64,000 nucleotides of DNA from positions 1,178,001 through 1,242,000 of the forward strand of contig CM114273.1 of the NCBI GenBank assembly GCA_050084515.1, read 5' to 3'. The notes under the pieces are model-generated. The model saw nothing but the letters and a program-made list of their open reading frames with translations, did not search any database and was not told the DNA's origin. Shown here piece after piece: positions 1-11,870 of this stretch (positions are counted from its first letter, which is position 1; each line of letters opens with the position of its first letter). The DNA comes from Blasia pusilla (Eukaryota > Marchantiophyta > Marchantiopsida > Blasiales). A program made the position numbers and the translations under genes.

Positions 1-856
1 AGCAACTACATATAGCTCATCTCTATAGTCTAGTATAAATGTTTTGAAGTTGACCACAAATATGTGAGTACAAAGGTTGGAAGGTCTAATGCATGCTTAT
101 CAACAAACTTTGCTATTTGATTATTGGAGGTAAGAGAGAGTAGTATATCTTTGCACCCTTATTTGGAGGGATTTTATATGATTATATGATGAAAGAGTTA
201 TTGATAGTAATAGCATATGCAATCTTATTGATCTTATGTATTGAAATTCTATTTGATTCCACTACATTACTACTCGGACATCAAGAAATAGAGATGTTAT
301 GATACAAATACTTATGTACTTTCTTGACTAAGATTACAATTTTTTGGAGATTGAGTATCTTATAAATATTTCTTTGCATCAATATAATGGAGAAAATTGT
401 GTAGAGGATGCATTTACCTTAGTGCTTATTACATTCGGAACCAGATATAAGTCATGTATCTTTAATATATTTTTTGGACACATGTTTTCCTTCACATCTA
501 CATGGATGAACCATTCATGCTTTTACGAAACATGAATGGATAAAAAAGATATACAAATAGCTTTATGATTTGTGGTTTCATGCATCTAATATATGCACAT
601 TGCACCCTCAAGGAAAACATTAAAAATAGAGTCTTTATTTCATAAATCTAACTTACTTAGGTTTTACTTTCCTAATCCTCCAATTTTTGGCATTGATTAT
701 TAGTAAATCTCAAACTCTAAAAAAAAAGCATTTCTTCATCTATTCTTATATTCTCACATAATAAATTATGCATAGAATAGGCATAGAACAAATTTCAATT
801 GTGTATTAAAAAAAGAGAGATAGTACAAGTTAAATAATTCAATTGCATGAAAAAAA
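1..856. other. AT-rich spacer, no gene seen
   Basis: This stretch is AT-rich with only short stop-riddled open frames. I see no conserved domain motif, tandem repeat or splice-bounded exon in it. Confidence 0.5.
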
Positions 857-895
857 AAAGTTGTGTTTAACTTTTACAAAGTTAAACACAACTTT
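857..895. repeat. Perfect 18-bp hairpin
   Basis: The arm AAAGTTGTGTTTAACTTT (about 857-874) is followed by a three-base loop and its exact reverse complement (878-895). It sits in AT-rich spacer after an A run. It could be a foldback element or a replication template-switch product; no gene is adjacent. Confidence 0.8.
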
Positions 896-1360
896 ATTTT
901 ATATTTCTCTCTTGCACCCCTTCATCTTACAAGTGCTTATCTAAGTGAGATCATCTAGTAAATGTTCTTGTGTGTCTTATCTCCTAATGCGTTTGAGACC
1001 CTAGACTCCGCCAAATATGGCGGAGTCAGGGAATGGCTCTTACCCTTCAAATAAAAATAAATTAACGTTCCTAATTGAAAAATCAATCGTTGTTCAGTCG
1101 GCAAACACGTGGAGAGGGAGGCGGCGCTGAATGAGCTGATGTGTGCTCAGAGGGTGTCGCTGCTGCGTCGCGCACGAGCCGACGGACACTGCATGCGCCC
1201 CGCGCGCGTGCTCTCAGAGCTCCGCTGTGCGTCCATCGATCGCGACGACTTGGACGAGAGTGAAGCAACTGGGGTCCACGCAACTGAAATCGATGAAGAG
1301 GTTTGCAGAACTGAACTTTGGGATCTTCCGGATGGATGGACGGACTGACTGACTAAAGGA

Positions 1361-1850
1361 TGTAAGAATTCTAAAGGTGCAGTTAAAATTCGTTTTTAAT
1401 TCCGTCGCTAAGTGCTCTTACTAACGAAACTTTGCGACGTATAGGGATGGATGGACTCAGCTCCGTCGATCTGTTTAGGGAGGTAAGTAAGGAGAATGAA
1501 GTATTCTAGAGGTGCAGTTAAAATTCGTGTTTAACTCTGTCGCTAAGTGCTCTTACTAACGAAACTTTGCTACGTATAGGGATGGATGGACTCGGCTCCG
1601 TCGATCTGTTTAGGGAGAATGAGAAGAATGAAGAATTCTAGAGTTGCAGTTAAAATACCTCTCAATTCCATCTCTAAGTGCTCTTACTAAATAAACCTTG
1701 GGATCGAGACGGACGGATGGATGGATGGATGGACTCATGGATGGACTCATGGATATTGACGGAGGAGACTCAGAAGAAGAACGAAGAATTCCGGAGGTGC
1801 ATATATACAAGACCTCTTAATTCCGTCGCTAAGTTCGCTATAGGCACAAA
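1361..1850. repeat. Tandem repeat, about 135-150 bp unit, four copies
   Basis: The block beginning near 'gaattctaaaggtgcagtt' recurs near 1367, 1502, 1634 and 1785. Each copy holds a 'ccgtcgctaagtgctcttac'-like core and a GATGGATGG run, which expands to a short GATG microsatellite near 1710-1755. Open frames here are by-products of the repeat. Confidence 0.85.
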
Positions 1851-1859
1851 GTTCTTTAT

Positions 1860-3030
1860 TCAAAGCCTTAGTGGATATATCATTTCATTTAAATTATGTC
1901 TCATTATTAATTTTCAAACGTCATTTTAAATTAATTTTAAAAATAATATTTATTCATGAAAAAAATCCTAGAAAAAATCAAACCAAATGAAAGAGATTTG
2001 CAAAATGAAAGAAACCTATCCAACATCATGATATATAAATATAAATGATTAAGAAAGAGAGCATTCGAGTCTTCCTAAGCAAAAATTTTCTCCACCATCT
2101 AATACATTTTTCTATAGCATGGAGAAAAAATGTGTTAGACCCTCATTCTTAGACCAAGCTCGAAATACCATGAGAGCTTCCCTAGCAGCAAGGTCCAATT
2201 TATGATAAATCTGAGCTTTTGGCTTTCTCTTAGATGGAGGCGTTTTAATAATTGGTGAAGCTTTAGAGGAAGCTCCAAAAGGAGCGGCACTTTTGTTTTT
2301 TTCTTGGAGGGTTTTCCTTAGTCCTCCACTCGGATCCGGTCCATAAAAAGCCAATTTTTATTCCAGCTCCTACATGATGTGCGGACATGGAGCTCCACCT
2401 CTAGACCCATCGAACTTCGGCATCAAGTCCAAGGCTTGTACTCAAGTCATGTACTGCACTCATGCACTCTCTCTTATACTAGCATGTATCAATGATATAT
2501 ACCTCATATATCTACAGTATTTACAAATAGTAATATGTACATAGATATCATATTTGTAAATACAAACAGTGATAATATATAGATTAATATCATATATGTA
2601 AATACAAATAGTAATAACATCTTTTTGAATGGAAGAAAAAGATAAGTTAATTTATCATAATTAATGGTCTAATTAGTGGACTTAATTGTAGTGAGAGAAA
2701 TAGAGGAGTAGTAGTAAGTGTTATTTGACCTTCGTAGAATGGAAGGGAGTTATTTGAAAAATTATTTTGGGAATAGAAAAATTTTAAAAGTGAAAATTAA
2801 GTTTGAAATGAAAAGTAAATTTCAATAATTTTAAAATGTTTGGAAAAAGAATTTAAACGCGTACTACTTAGCTAGCTAGCGTTGAGATTGGAGGATCCCG
2901 TGGTGGTGCTATTTTTCAAAGCGTGTAAAAGAAGTGCAACTTCTCAACTAGTGCACGCTTATGGATTAATGGAGTTACTTTTGCGAGTACTGAGAAGTGT
3001 ACTTGTGTTGTCACTGGACATGGACACTGT
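1860..3030. other. AT-rich spacer with one weak minus-strand open frame
   Basis: Mostly AT-rich spacer. An 80-codon open frame on the minus strand (2112-2354) is rich in Lys, Ser and Pro and could be a retroelement gag remnant, but it has no recognisable motif and lacks a supported start. The right end leads into the metallothionein promoter. Confidence 0.35.
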
Positions 3031-3037
3031 TGTAGTT

Positions 3038-3322
3038 TTTATGGGCTAGTACAATCAGCTAATATGTCATTATGTGATAGAACGTGTCTATGACTTGATA
3101 TTATCGATGTTGGATCAGCAAGTTCTCCATCAAGTTTTGTAGTATGTGCTTGTGATCTCATTCATATATATATATTTTGGTGGGCTAGTACAATTAGCTT
3201 GTATGTCATTATGTTATAGATCGTGTCACTGACCTGATATTATCGATGCTGGATCAGCAAGTTCTCCATCAAGTTTTGTAGTACGTGCTTGTGATCTCAT
3301 TTATATATATATATATATACTC
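3038..3322 (+). repeat. Direct duplication of about 140 bp in the metallothionein promoter
   Basis: A segment starting 'gggctagtacaat' occurs at about 3040-3175 and again at 3182-3322. Both copies hold 'gatattatcgatg' and the block 'agcaagttctccatcaag', and both end in a (TA)n run. The pair lies directly upstream of the TATA box of the metallothionein gene, so any regulatory site inside the unit is doubled. Confidence 0.85.
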
Positions 3323-3345
3323 GCCGAGGTGGAAGTTTGAGGCAG

Positions 3346-3353
3346 TATATAAA
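3346..3353 (+). promoter_or_regulatory. TATA box of the metallothionein gene
   Basis: TATATAAA lies in a moderately GC-rich context 192 bases upstream of the metallothionein ATG. Transcription would start near 3380. From there the first ATG met is the coding start at 3545, which supports both calls. Confidence 0.75.
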
Positions 3354-3544
3354 GGTGGGGGAGGCAGTTGTTGAGCAGCAGCAGAATTATTTCAGTGGTC
3401 GGTTAAGCTTTGGCTCGCTCAAGTTCGTTGAGGACTCGATTTTTCGACTTTGTGGGTGTAAGAGTTAGGAAGCTCATTCTTGATTCTTGAGCTGCAGCTG
3501 CTGCTTCATTTCAGTGACTCTCGTCGATCAGCTCGCTTTTCGAG

Positions 3545-5113
3545 ATGGCTGGATGTCCTTGCGGTGATTCCTGCAGCTGCAATCCCTGCACGTGAGTTGC
3601 TTCTACTGGTCGATCCTTGGGCCTGCAAAAGAAATTCTCGTTTCCTCTCTTTTCTTGACGCTGGAAGGGTCTCTACAAGCACAACCTTCAAATATGGGTT
3701 CCATATCTGCAAGACTCTGAGCTTGGTGTCCTGTTGTAGCACCAGATCGAGGCTGAGAGTTCTCAGCCAGTGCTCGATTTTCTTCTCTTTCTCAGAAGGT
3801 GTAAGACTCGAGCGCTTGGGTTCGAATGGATGGGCTGTAGGGGTAGGGGTTAGGCTTCAGAGTCAGCTGGTGAACAGCCCATCTAAGATTGAAATATGAT
3901 CCTGGAAATATGATAACGATTCAATTTTGGCTCTTCAGATGTAGTCCTAGCTGCATTCAACTGGAAATCGCACCCTTAGCTTCTTACAACTATCGATGTG
4001 TACTTGTAGCTACAAGACCTGTGTCAAGCATGGTATACGATTTAACTGCTTAGTGCTAAAGATCAGAGATTCGAGGAGAAGGAGGAGGCTGCAAGATTGT
4101 GCTTGGATTTTGAAGATAGATTCATGAATATGGAATGGTTTCTTAGAGGAAACCATTCCATGCTAATTCTAGTCGAGATTAGAATGCAGTCACTCGCTGA
4201 GCCATGCAAGTCTGATGACATCTCCCTTGTTTTTCTACAGATGTGGAACTCAGAAATCCATGAAGAATGCTGAGTCTTTTTACCAGACAGAAAGGTAAGT
4301 GAGGATTGTTGAGACACTATGTAATTTGATCATACTTCTGTGGGGTGCTACTTGTTTGGCAGCAGTATCGAAATTCATGATTCATGCTCGCAGTTCCCTC
4401 TGAGCTGTAGTTCTAAGATTATCTGCTTGGGCTTTTCTCATCACCAGACTGAGTGGGGTTTTCGACTCAGTGACTGAATTAGAGATCTGCATGTTAAGAG
4501 TGAGTCATATGGTTCTCAAGATTGGCAGCTTCTGAGCTCCATTTGTGTGGGTATTTGAGTCACTGACTGAATTAGAGATCTGCATGTTTAGAGTGAGTCC
4601 TACAGTTCTCAAGATTGACAGCTATTGAGCTTCATTTGTATGGGTCTTTGACTCACTAACTGAATTAGAGATCTCCATGTTCAGAGTGAGTCATATGGTT
4701 CTCAAGATTGACAGCTTCTGAGCTTCATTTGTATGGGTCTTTGACTCACTGACTGAATTAGAGATCTCCATGTTCAGAGTGAGTCCTACAGTTCTCAATA
4801 TTGACACCTTCTGAGCTTCATTTGTGTGGGTCTTTTGACTCACTGACTGAATTAGAGAACTCCATGTTTAGATTGAGTCGTACAGTTGTCAAGCTTGACA
4901 CCTTCTGACACGTTAAGAACTTCATCTGTGTGGGGTCTTTCAATCACTGACTCAATTAGAGATCTCCATGTTTAGTGTGAGTCAAATAGTTTTCAAGATT
5001 GACAGCTTCTGAGCTTCACTTGTGTGGGTTTTCGAATCAATGACAGCTTCCAGGAAAACGATGGATGCAAATGTGGACCCAACTGCTCATGCAACCCCTG
5101 CACTTGCAAGTGA
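3545..5113 (+). CDS. Plant metallothionein, three exons, 55 aa
   Basis: Small cytosolic thiol-rich protein that binds Cu(I), Zn(II) or Cd(II) through cysteine thiolates and buffers metals. Exon 1 is 3545-3591 (donor GTGAGT), exon 2 is 4241-4294 (acceptor TTTCTACAG, donor GTAAGT) and exon 3 is 5047-5113 (acceptor ATGACAG), ending in TGA. Phases join cleanly (47+54+67 nt = 56 codons). The N-terminal block is [17 protein letters not shown] and the C-terminal block is [15 protein letters not shown]. Each holds six cysteines as CxC-x3-CxC-x2-CxC, and a 23-residue cysteine-free linker with two Phe, one Tyr and acidic residues separates them (12 Cys in total). The ATG is the first after the TATA box and has context GAGATGG. 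An AATAAG-like poly(A) signal lies near 5227. Both introns (649 and 752 bp) are intact in form; intron 2 is filled with a tandem repeat. The two-domain layout is typical of plant metallothioneins; I did not assign a numbered subtype. Splicing is inferred, but the fit of phase, motifs and sites is strong. Confidence 0.9.
4130..4161. repeat. 13-bp perfect hairpin in metallothionein intron 1
   Basis: ATGGAATGGTTTC (4130-4142) is followed by a six-base loop and its exact reverse complement (4149-4161). It lies about 80 bases upstream of the exon 2 acceptor. Confidence 0.75.
4455..5040 (+). repeat. Tandem repeat of about 92 bp filling metallothionein intron 2
   Basis: The phrase 'gactgaattagagatct' recurs near 4472, 4565, 4659, 4750, 4842 and 4949, about six copies. 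Most copies also hold 'ttgacagcttctgagcttc' or a close variant. That phrase resembles the real exon 3 boundary ATGACAG/CTTCCAG at 5041-5053, so the array ends at, and partly overlaps in sequence with, the splice acceptor. Confidence 0.85.
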
Positions 5114-8100
5114 AAGATTGTACAAGATCTGCCCTATGGAGGTTAGGGAGCTGGGAACTTGAGAGTGCTAGACACTTTTGAGTTTCCCAGATATATGTAT
5201 GAGTGCTCTAGATTGGAAGTTATGAGAATAAGAGTCCGTTCTTATTATGTAGGACTATTTGGCATTCTAACTAAGGTGCAATGGTGATGATTGATGTCTA
5301 CTCTATTGTTAGGACTTCAAAAATCTTGTAGAGCTCGTCTTCAATGTAAGAGAACTTGATTATTGTTCTCCTATAAAGTTTCTGTTTGCTATTATTCTTT
5401 TGGACTTTGATGGAGATGTTTTGGAACGATGTCATTGAGGATATTTCTTCATTCAAGTCAAAGGTAGAACTTTTTATAAGATGTGCCATTTGGATAGCTC
5501 AATCAATTCTTAAGATCGATCATAATTAGAGACATTAGAACCCATCTCTTGTTGTAACATATCTTTACTTCCTAGCATTTATTCTTACTCTTTCTTAAGC
5601 ATTAATGTGCATATTTAAATATGACCTTCGAATCTTCTTGCTGCTGCAAGTTATTTTTAATCACAACATTAAGAATGTTTTCCCAAAATGTTGAGGAAAT
5701 ATGGGTTCTCTGAATAAGAAATTCCCAACGGAGAGACAAAAAGTGCTCACCAAAAGATGAGGAAGGTCTAGCCAACCATAGCTACAATCAATTGGAGTTT
5801 TACTTTGGACTTTTTATCTCCCTAGTGTAGTTTTGTGTCAAGACTCTTATTCAACTTATGGAGCAAATGGTGAGAGCTCTAAGTAATTGTACTAACATTA
5901 ATATGGACTAAGAGTCTACCAAGGCTAAAGAGTGACCATCATAGCATGGACTAGACCAAAATTATGCAAGAGCCATAGGAGGTATCCAAGCATTGCCATG
6001 AGTAAGGTAAGGAATAAGCGATTTGAAAAGAAAACCAAAAAAAAATCATCACACCATGGACAATAATGAGAAAGCAAGAAAGATCTACCACATAAAGAAG
6101 AGAGTCACAACACATTGACTTATATTTTCTTGATATGTTTTAAACCACATGGATAGGCATGGCCTTCATTCACCTCCCCCACATTGAATAGATAGAATGA
6201 GAGTGAGTGTTACCATTTTGTCTAATTATGATTAAGGTCAACTTAGGCATCCAATTCATAATATAATATTTATTTATTTATTTGGAAGTAGGATGTCTAC
6301 ATAACTAACTCATGGTGAGCATAAAGTATTTAATTATTCTATCACAATATCTTTGGCACTCTTCTAAAGCCTACTAATGAAAGTATTAGTCTAGTGTTGT
6401 ATGGATGTTGAATATATCCCTCTTAGTTTCTTGGGGGTCTCACTTCCACAAACATGCCTTATCATGACAAAGTAAGGGGTTTTTAAATTGCATCCCTTGG
6501 AAGACTTATTAAGTTTTGTAGAAGAACAATAAGGTGCAATTTATTTCATGGCGCTCTTAAAAGAACAATAGGGTCTTTATACTAGTGGCCCTTCCATGGA
6601 AGATATTCAAATAAGATAGGGTTAATACTCAAAATATGTAGATAACATTTATCTCAAATTTAATTTTCCTCCGTAGGTAGGAATTTTTTTGATTCTTTGC
6701 AAGGAAATTTAGAGGGAAAAAATAGTCTTTTTCTGAAAAAAATTTCCCGGGTTGACCATTTTCCCACTATTTGTGTCGAGTGGGCTTGAACCGGGTTTGG
6801 GTTTTGGGAAAACGTTCGAAGGAAAGACAAAAAACCGCCACACAAACAAGAAGCTTGCAAGCAGGTTGCAGGCGGGTTGTAGGGAGGTTTGATGATCGAG
6901 CAAGCTTTGTCAATCCTTTGTCAAGTTCTTCTCGAATAGCTCGAGGCATTTATTTTTGATTGCACAACCACTCGATTAGACGGACGGACTACACTTCTAT
7001 GGAATTGTTTGTGAATGTCTATCATTTTGGCTTATTGTTGAAGTTGGTTAGCCATTGGTCGCCATTGGTTGGCTTATTGTTATCCGCCCTCTCGTTTTCA
7101 CGCCGATTTAAGTAAGCCTATGAACTTTCTCTCTCTTTATTTTTATTTATATTTGGTCATGGGGGAATCAGATTTGGACGTGAAAAAGAGAGATACTTGT
7201 GACCAAATGCACCCAACAAAATATTTCTCTCCCTACCATCTCTCCGCTGCAGTCCCATGCTTCTCCATGCAGTCCCATGCTTCTCCACGGAGCCACCATG
7301 TGCCAGCTTTGGACAAGCTATGAACTCTAGTATTAGTTGCCCCCATATTTTTCAAACACGAAATATGTGATTGAAAGTTGAAACCATGGTTATCTCTTGT
7401 GGATAGTTGTGTCTAGAGTGATCAGAGAATCAAATTTTGATGCTTATTTCCGATCATATTTTAATCTTTGAGCTTTCTTGAAACACTTGAAAATTCGTAA
7501 TTCTCTATGAGCGTGGTTGTCAATTTTTTTCACAAGCCCCTTAGAAATCTTGCTCTATATGCGCATATTTGCGCATTTACTCTGAATCGCTATAGAGACT
7601 CATACTACATACATTCATAATGTGAGTTGATTTTGGTGAGTTTTTTTATGTTTGAGACATGTTGGATTCAATCTATTTGTGGATTGTGCTTAGAGTGTAG
7701 TTGACACTATTGAACTGTGAATAGTATAGTGGAATGGAGTAGGCTAGGGGGATGAAAAATTGGTTGATTGAACTTCTTGCTCAATTAAGGATTCAATTCC
7801 CTTATGTCATAGTGCGAGGAAAAGATGTTAGATGTTAATTTAGCTTGGTGCTTTTCTTTTATTTCATGGCCTTATTTATTTCAAGTGATTGCTTTACTTA
7901 AAGAATTTTAGGGGCACAAACAATGAAAAATGATTACTTTAAAGTTCATAAGAGTGATAAAAAAAATTTGACTTATAAGTTAGGGGGTCTAGACCTTAAA
8001 ATGTCCGAGATGATGTAGGCCTCTTATACACTGATCCCTCCGAGTCTTAGATTTTATCTCTAGTAAGTGTAGAGTTAGTGATGTCTTCATAGAGCTTTCG

Positions 8101-9060
8101 CACTATAATACTTGCATAAGGAACATAAAATGTGGAAAGGGGCCAATTATGAGTATAAAACCTTATATTCTTGGTAGTGGAAGATGATGCAACCACTATG
8201 TAGAGAAGTATATGGATCTCCAAAAAAGTGCAATGGATCTCCCATGTTATAAGAAGTGAAACTCTATTAAATAATATACATCAAATATGTCACATTGATT
8301 CATGTATATTGTCTCCTTATATTATCTAATATGTCTCCTAAATGTGTGAACTTAAGAGCAATTCTGAGTTTAAATCAACTTAGATAATTTTTCGTATAAT
8401 ATTTTTCTTTTTAGAGTCAATGCTATTTTTCTGGTTGTATGTGGTAATCATTCCCTTAGTATATGGGGTCCCTTTTGGTAAATCTTAAAAGTAGCTATAT
8501 CTTCTATGGGAAGTTGTAAGTGAGTCAATTGCCACCCATTGTTCTTGATTGAAATATTTTACATTAGCATCTCTTGTTACCAAAGATTATTAAAAAGAGA
8601 TGATGCGGGTAGTAGAGAGCTTTGGGAACATGTCTTTTATTTGTATGAGTAAATTTTTAAGCTGTCATATTTAGAGTGAATATAATCCTAGTAAATGGGA
8701 AGTAAGTGCCCTTTAGAACATGAGTAGCCAAGAGTAAAATTAGGTCTTGGGCCCTCTAAGAAGATTAAGAATAATGTCATGAAAAAAGAGGCCTTTCTTA
8801 GTTTCCTTTGATGCTTTATATTGAGAGCACTATGTGTAGCATTTATGGGGAGAATATATGCCTACTTAATATCCTCCCATATAGGCGGTAGTTAACATAT
8901 ACACACTTGGAGTAGGTATATGTTTCCTTCATAGTATGTCCATGATGTTGCTCTTTTGAAGCTTTTCTTGGATATGAGAATGATACTAGCAAGCTAGAAA
9001 TGGGCTAATATTGATATAAACCACATATTTTGTATTTGGATTATATTTTTTATCTTTTAT
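5114..9060. other. Metallothionein 3' end, then gene-poor AT-rich spacer
   Basis: After the metallothionein 3' UTR (to roughly 5250) I see no supported gene. Short open frames around 6660-6960 and 7069-7323 have no motif, no credible start context and no matching splice sites. The sequence is mostly unique and AT-rich. Confidence 0.45.
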
Positions 9061-9066
9061 TGGGAG

Positions 9067-9296
9067 TATGTATGGTATGCTTGTATGAATGGATCTAATA
9101 AATTCAACTTTAGAAAATCTAAAGGGTTTTCCTTCTAAAAATTTGAAGTCATCGTATCTCAAGATTCAACAAGTTTTTTCCAACAAAAGGAAAAAGTCAA
9201 AAAGTCAAAACATACGTATGGTATGCTTGTATGAATGGATCTAATGAATTCAATTTTAGAAAATCTAAAGGGTTTCCCTTCTAAAACATTATAAGT
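9067..9296. repeat. Direct repeat of about 85 bp, two copies
   Basis: The block 'tatggtatgcttgtatgaat' through 'aaatctaaagggtttncctt' occurs near 9070-9150 and again near 9215-9295, about 90 percent identical, with about 65 bp between the copies. No coding content was seen. Confidence 0.8.
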
Positions 9297-10039
9297 CATA
9301 GTAAGTTTGTATGTGCTTTATGCTTATTTTCTTTTTTTTTGAGCCAATTTTTTTTGAGATGGAATCATATTTTAAGATGATCTAAATGCAAGATATTTAG
9401 ATGAATTAAAGATGGTAACTTCTCAGTTCATTTGATATTTTCTCATAAAAGTACTTGTTTAGATCATATTTGAAGGTAAGAGTAGGTTGAGAGAATAATG
9501 CTACTAGTGGCTTTATGGATATGGAAAACTTACCAAGTGTATGGGCATTTCTTTATTCTATTGATATATTTAAATTTGGATAGGTCTTACAACGCAACAA
9601 GCAAAGGGAGGGATTGGTGCAAAGTACACTCTCCCTCCACTAAAATTAGTGTAATATTAGTGCCCACGACTATATTTTAATTTTCAAATATCATTTAAAA
9701 TCAATTACAAAAAAATTTTACTGGTTGACAGTTTGATATATGCACATCTATGAATAATAATCCATACTTAGATGTACATGAGTCTTATTGAACCTAATGC
9801 ACTAAGTAAGCAAGCATAATTTAGGGGAGGTGTGAAATGAAATATCATTTCCTAGCTTTTGAAACACATAAAAGAGGTGGATGCTTAAGCTCACAAATCT
9901 ATATAAAGCTTCTAAACATAAAGTTATAAGTAGGTGTATGGAAGAATAAAGACATCCTTTGAGGTTGGCGGGTATGGCCATGATAGCCTTTGAGTAGAAA
10001 TGAATTATCTTTCAATCAATTATTATTGACTATGGGGTA

Positions 10040-10330
10040 TCAACCAGAACAAGAATGCATGAGATCTCATGAGTGGGAGTGGGCATTGATTCATATAGCT
10101 CACACAAGTACCAGAACAAGAATGCAGCCAGATCTCATGAGTGGGAGTGGCCGTCGATTCATATAGCTCACACAAGTACCAGAACAAGAATGCAGCCAGA
10201 TCTCAAGAGTGGGAGTGACCATCGATTCATATAGCTCACACAAGTACCAGAACAAAAATGCAGCCAGATCTCATGAGTGGGAGTTACCATCGATTCATAT
10301 AGCTCACACAAGTACCAGAACTCATCGGCC
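10040..10330. repeat. 68-bp tandem repeat, four copies
   Basis: The phrase 'accagaacaagaatgcag' recurs near 10045, 10113, 10181 and 10249. Each unit ends in 'tcatatagctcacacaagt'. The copies are nearly identical, indicating recent expansion. The array lies just left of the 32-bp minisatellite. Confidence 0.9.
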
Positions 10331-10439
10331 ATTTATTTTCACTGCCTTCAAGCAGAAGTTAATAAAGCTGGACTTATGATCCTTGGGAAGTAGCAGGATC
10401 TCATCAGAATATTGTCCTTGAGAACTGCTTAGGATGGGT

Positions 10440-11870
10440 GCACTAGCAGTATGTGCTTCATTGAGATGCACTGGGTTGTAGCACATCGTCGATTTTCATG
10501 CAGTGGGTTCGAACATAAGCTCGATTGAGGTGCACTGGGTTTGAATACAAGGTCGATTTTAATGCACAAGGTTTGAACATAAGGTCGATTTCGATGCACA
10601 AGGTCTATTTTCATGCACTGAGTTTAACAAATGCTCGATTGAGATGCACTGGGTTTAAACACAAGCGCGATTGAGATGCACTGGATTTGAATACATGGTC
10701 GATTTAGAGGCACTGGGTTTGAACACATGGTGAGCACATACTCGATTTTCATGAGCTGGGTTTGACCACAAGCTCGACTAAAATGCACTGGGTTTGAACA
10801 CATGGTCTATTTTCATGCACTGGGTTTGAACAAATGCTCGAATTTCATGCACTGGGCTTAAACACATGGTCGATTGAGATGCGGTGGGTTTGAACACATG
10901 GTCGATTGAGATGCGGTGGGTTTGAAAACAAGGTCGATTGAGATGCACTAGGTTAGAACATTAGAACATAAGTTCGATTTTCTTGCACTGGGTTTGAACA
11001 CATGGTCGATTTTCATGCACTGGGTTTGAACAAATGCTCCATTTTTATGCACTGTGCTAGAACACAAGGTAGATTAAAATGCACTGGGTTTGCACAAATA
11101 CTCGATTTTCATGTAGTGGGTTTGAACACAAGCTCGATTTTCATACACTGGGTTTGAACACAAGCTCGATTTTGATACACTGGGTTTGCACACAAGCGCG
11201 ATTGAGATGCATTGAGTTTGAACACAAGGTCGATTGAGATGCAATGTATTTGAACACAAGCTAGATTTTGATACCCTGAGTTTGAACACAAGCTCCATTT
11301 ACATGCACTGGGTTTGAACACAAGCTCGATTGAGGTGCACTGGGTTTCAACACATGGTCGATTGAGGTGCACTGGATTTGAACACAAGGTCGATTTTCAC
11401 GCACTTTGGTTTGAACACATGCTCGATTTTCATGCACTGGGTTTGAACACCAGCTCGATTTTCATGCACTGAGTTTGAACACAAGGTCGATTTTCATGCA
11501 CTCGGTTTGAACACCAGCTCGATTGAGATGCACTGAGTTTGAACACAAGCTCGATCGAGATGCACTGGGTTTGAACACCAGCTCGATTTTCATGCACTGA
11601 GTTTGAACACAAGGTCGATTTTCATGGACTCGGTTCGAACACCAGCTCGATTGAGATGCACTGAGTTTGAACACAAGCTCGATCGAGATGCGCTGGGTTT
11701 GAGCACAAGTTCCACTAAGATGCACTGGGTTTGAACACAAGCTAGATTATGATACACTGAGTTTGAAAACAAGCTCCATTTTCATGCACTGGGTTTCGAC
11801 ACAAGCTCGATTTTCATGCACTGGGTTTCAACATAAGCTCGATTTTCATGCACTGGGTTTCTACACAGAA
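10440..11870. repeat. 32-bp minisatellite, about 45 units
   Basis: The unit is close to 'tgcactgggtttgaacacaa' followed by 'gctcgattttca' or 'gctcgattgaga'. It runs almost without interruption for about 1.4 kb downstream of the first six-cysteine gene (minus strand, stop at 12246). The unit is not a multiple of three, so the overlapping minus-strand open frames with repeated ENR/KIELVFKPSA text arise because the unit lacks stops; I do not call them genes. Confidence 0.92.

Noticed and set aside
2112-2354. Minus-strand frame with GPDPSGGLRKTLQ text
   Set aside because: No recognised domain, no supported start and no neighbouring retroelement domains; a gag remnant is possible but not supported.
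2945-2965. TGCACGC near 2955 as an animal-type metal response element for the metallothionein
   Set aside because: A single seven-base match is expected by chance, and this element type is not established in plants.
3480-3899. 139-codon plus-strand frame over the metallothionein start
   Set aside because: It is in a different frame from the metallothionein exon, runs through the intron donor and has no motif.
11074-11772. Overlapping minus-strand frames with regular cysteines (CSNP..CVQTQC), resembling a Cys-rich repeat protein
   Set aside because: The 32-bp minisatellite is stop-free in all frames on that strand, so the cysteine pattern is imposed by the repeat and shifts frame between units.
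10440-11870. CRISPR-like array (32-bp repeats)
   Set aside because: Repeats are directly adjacent without unique spacers, and the genome is eukaryotic.
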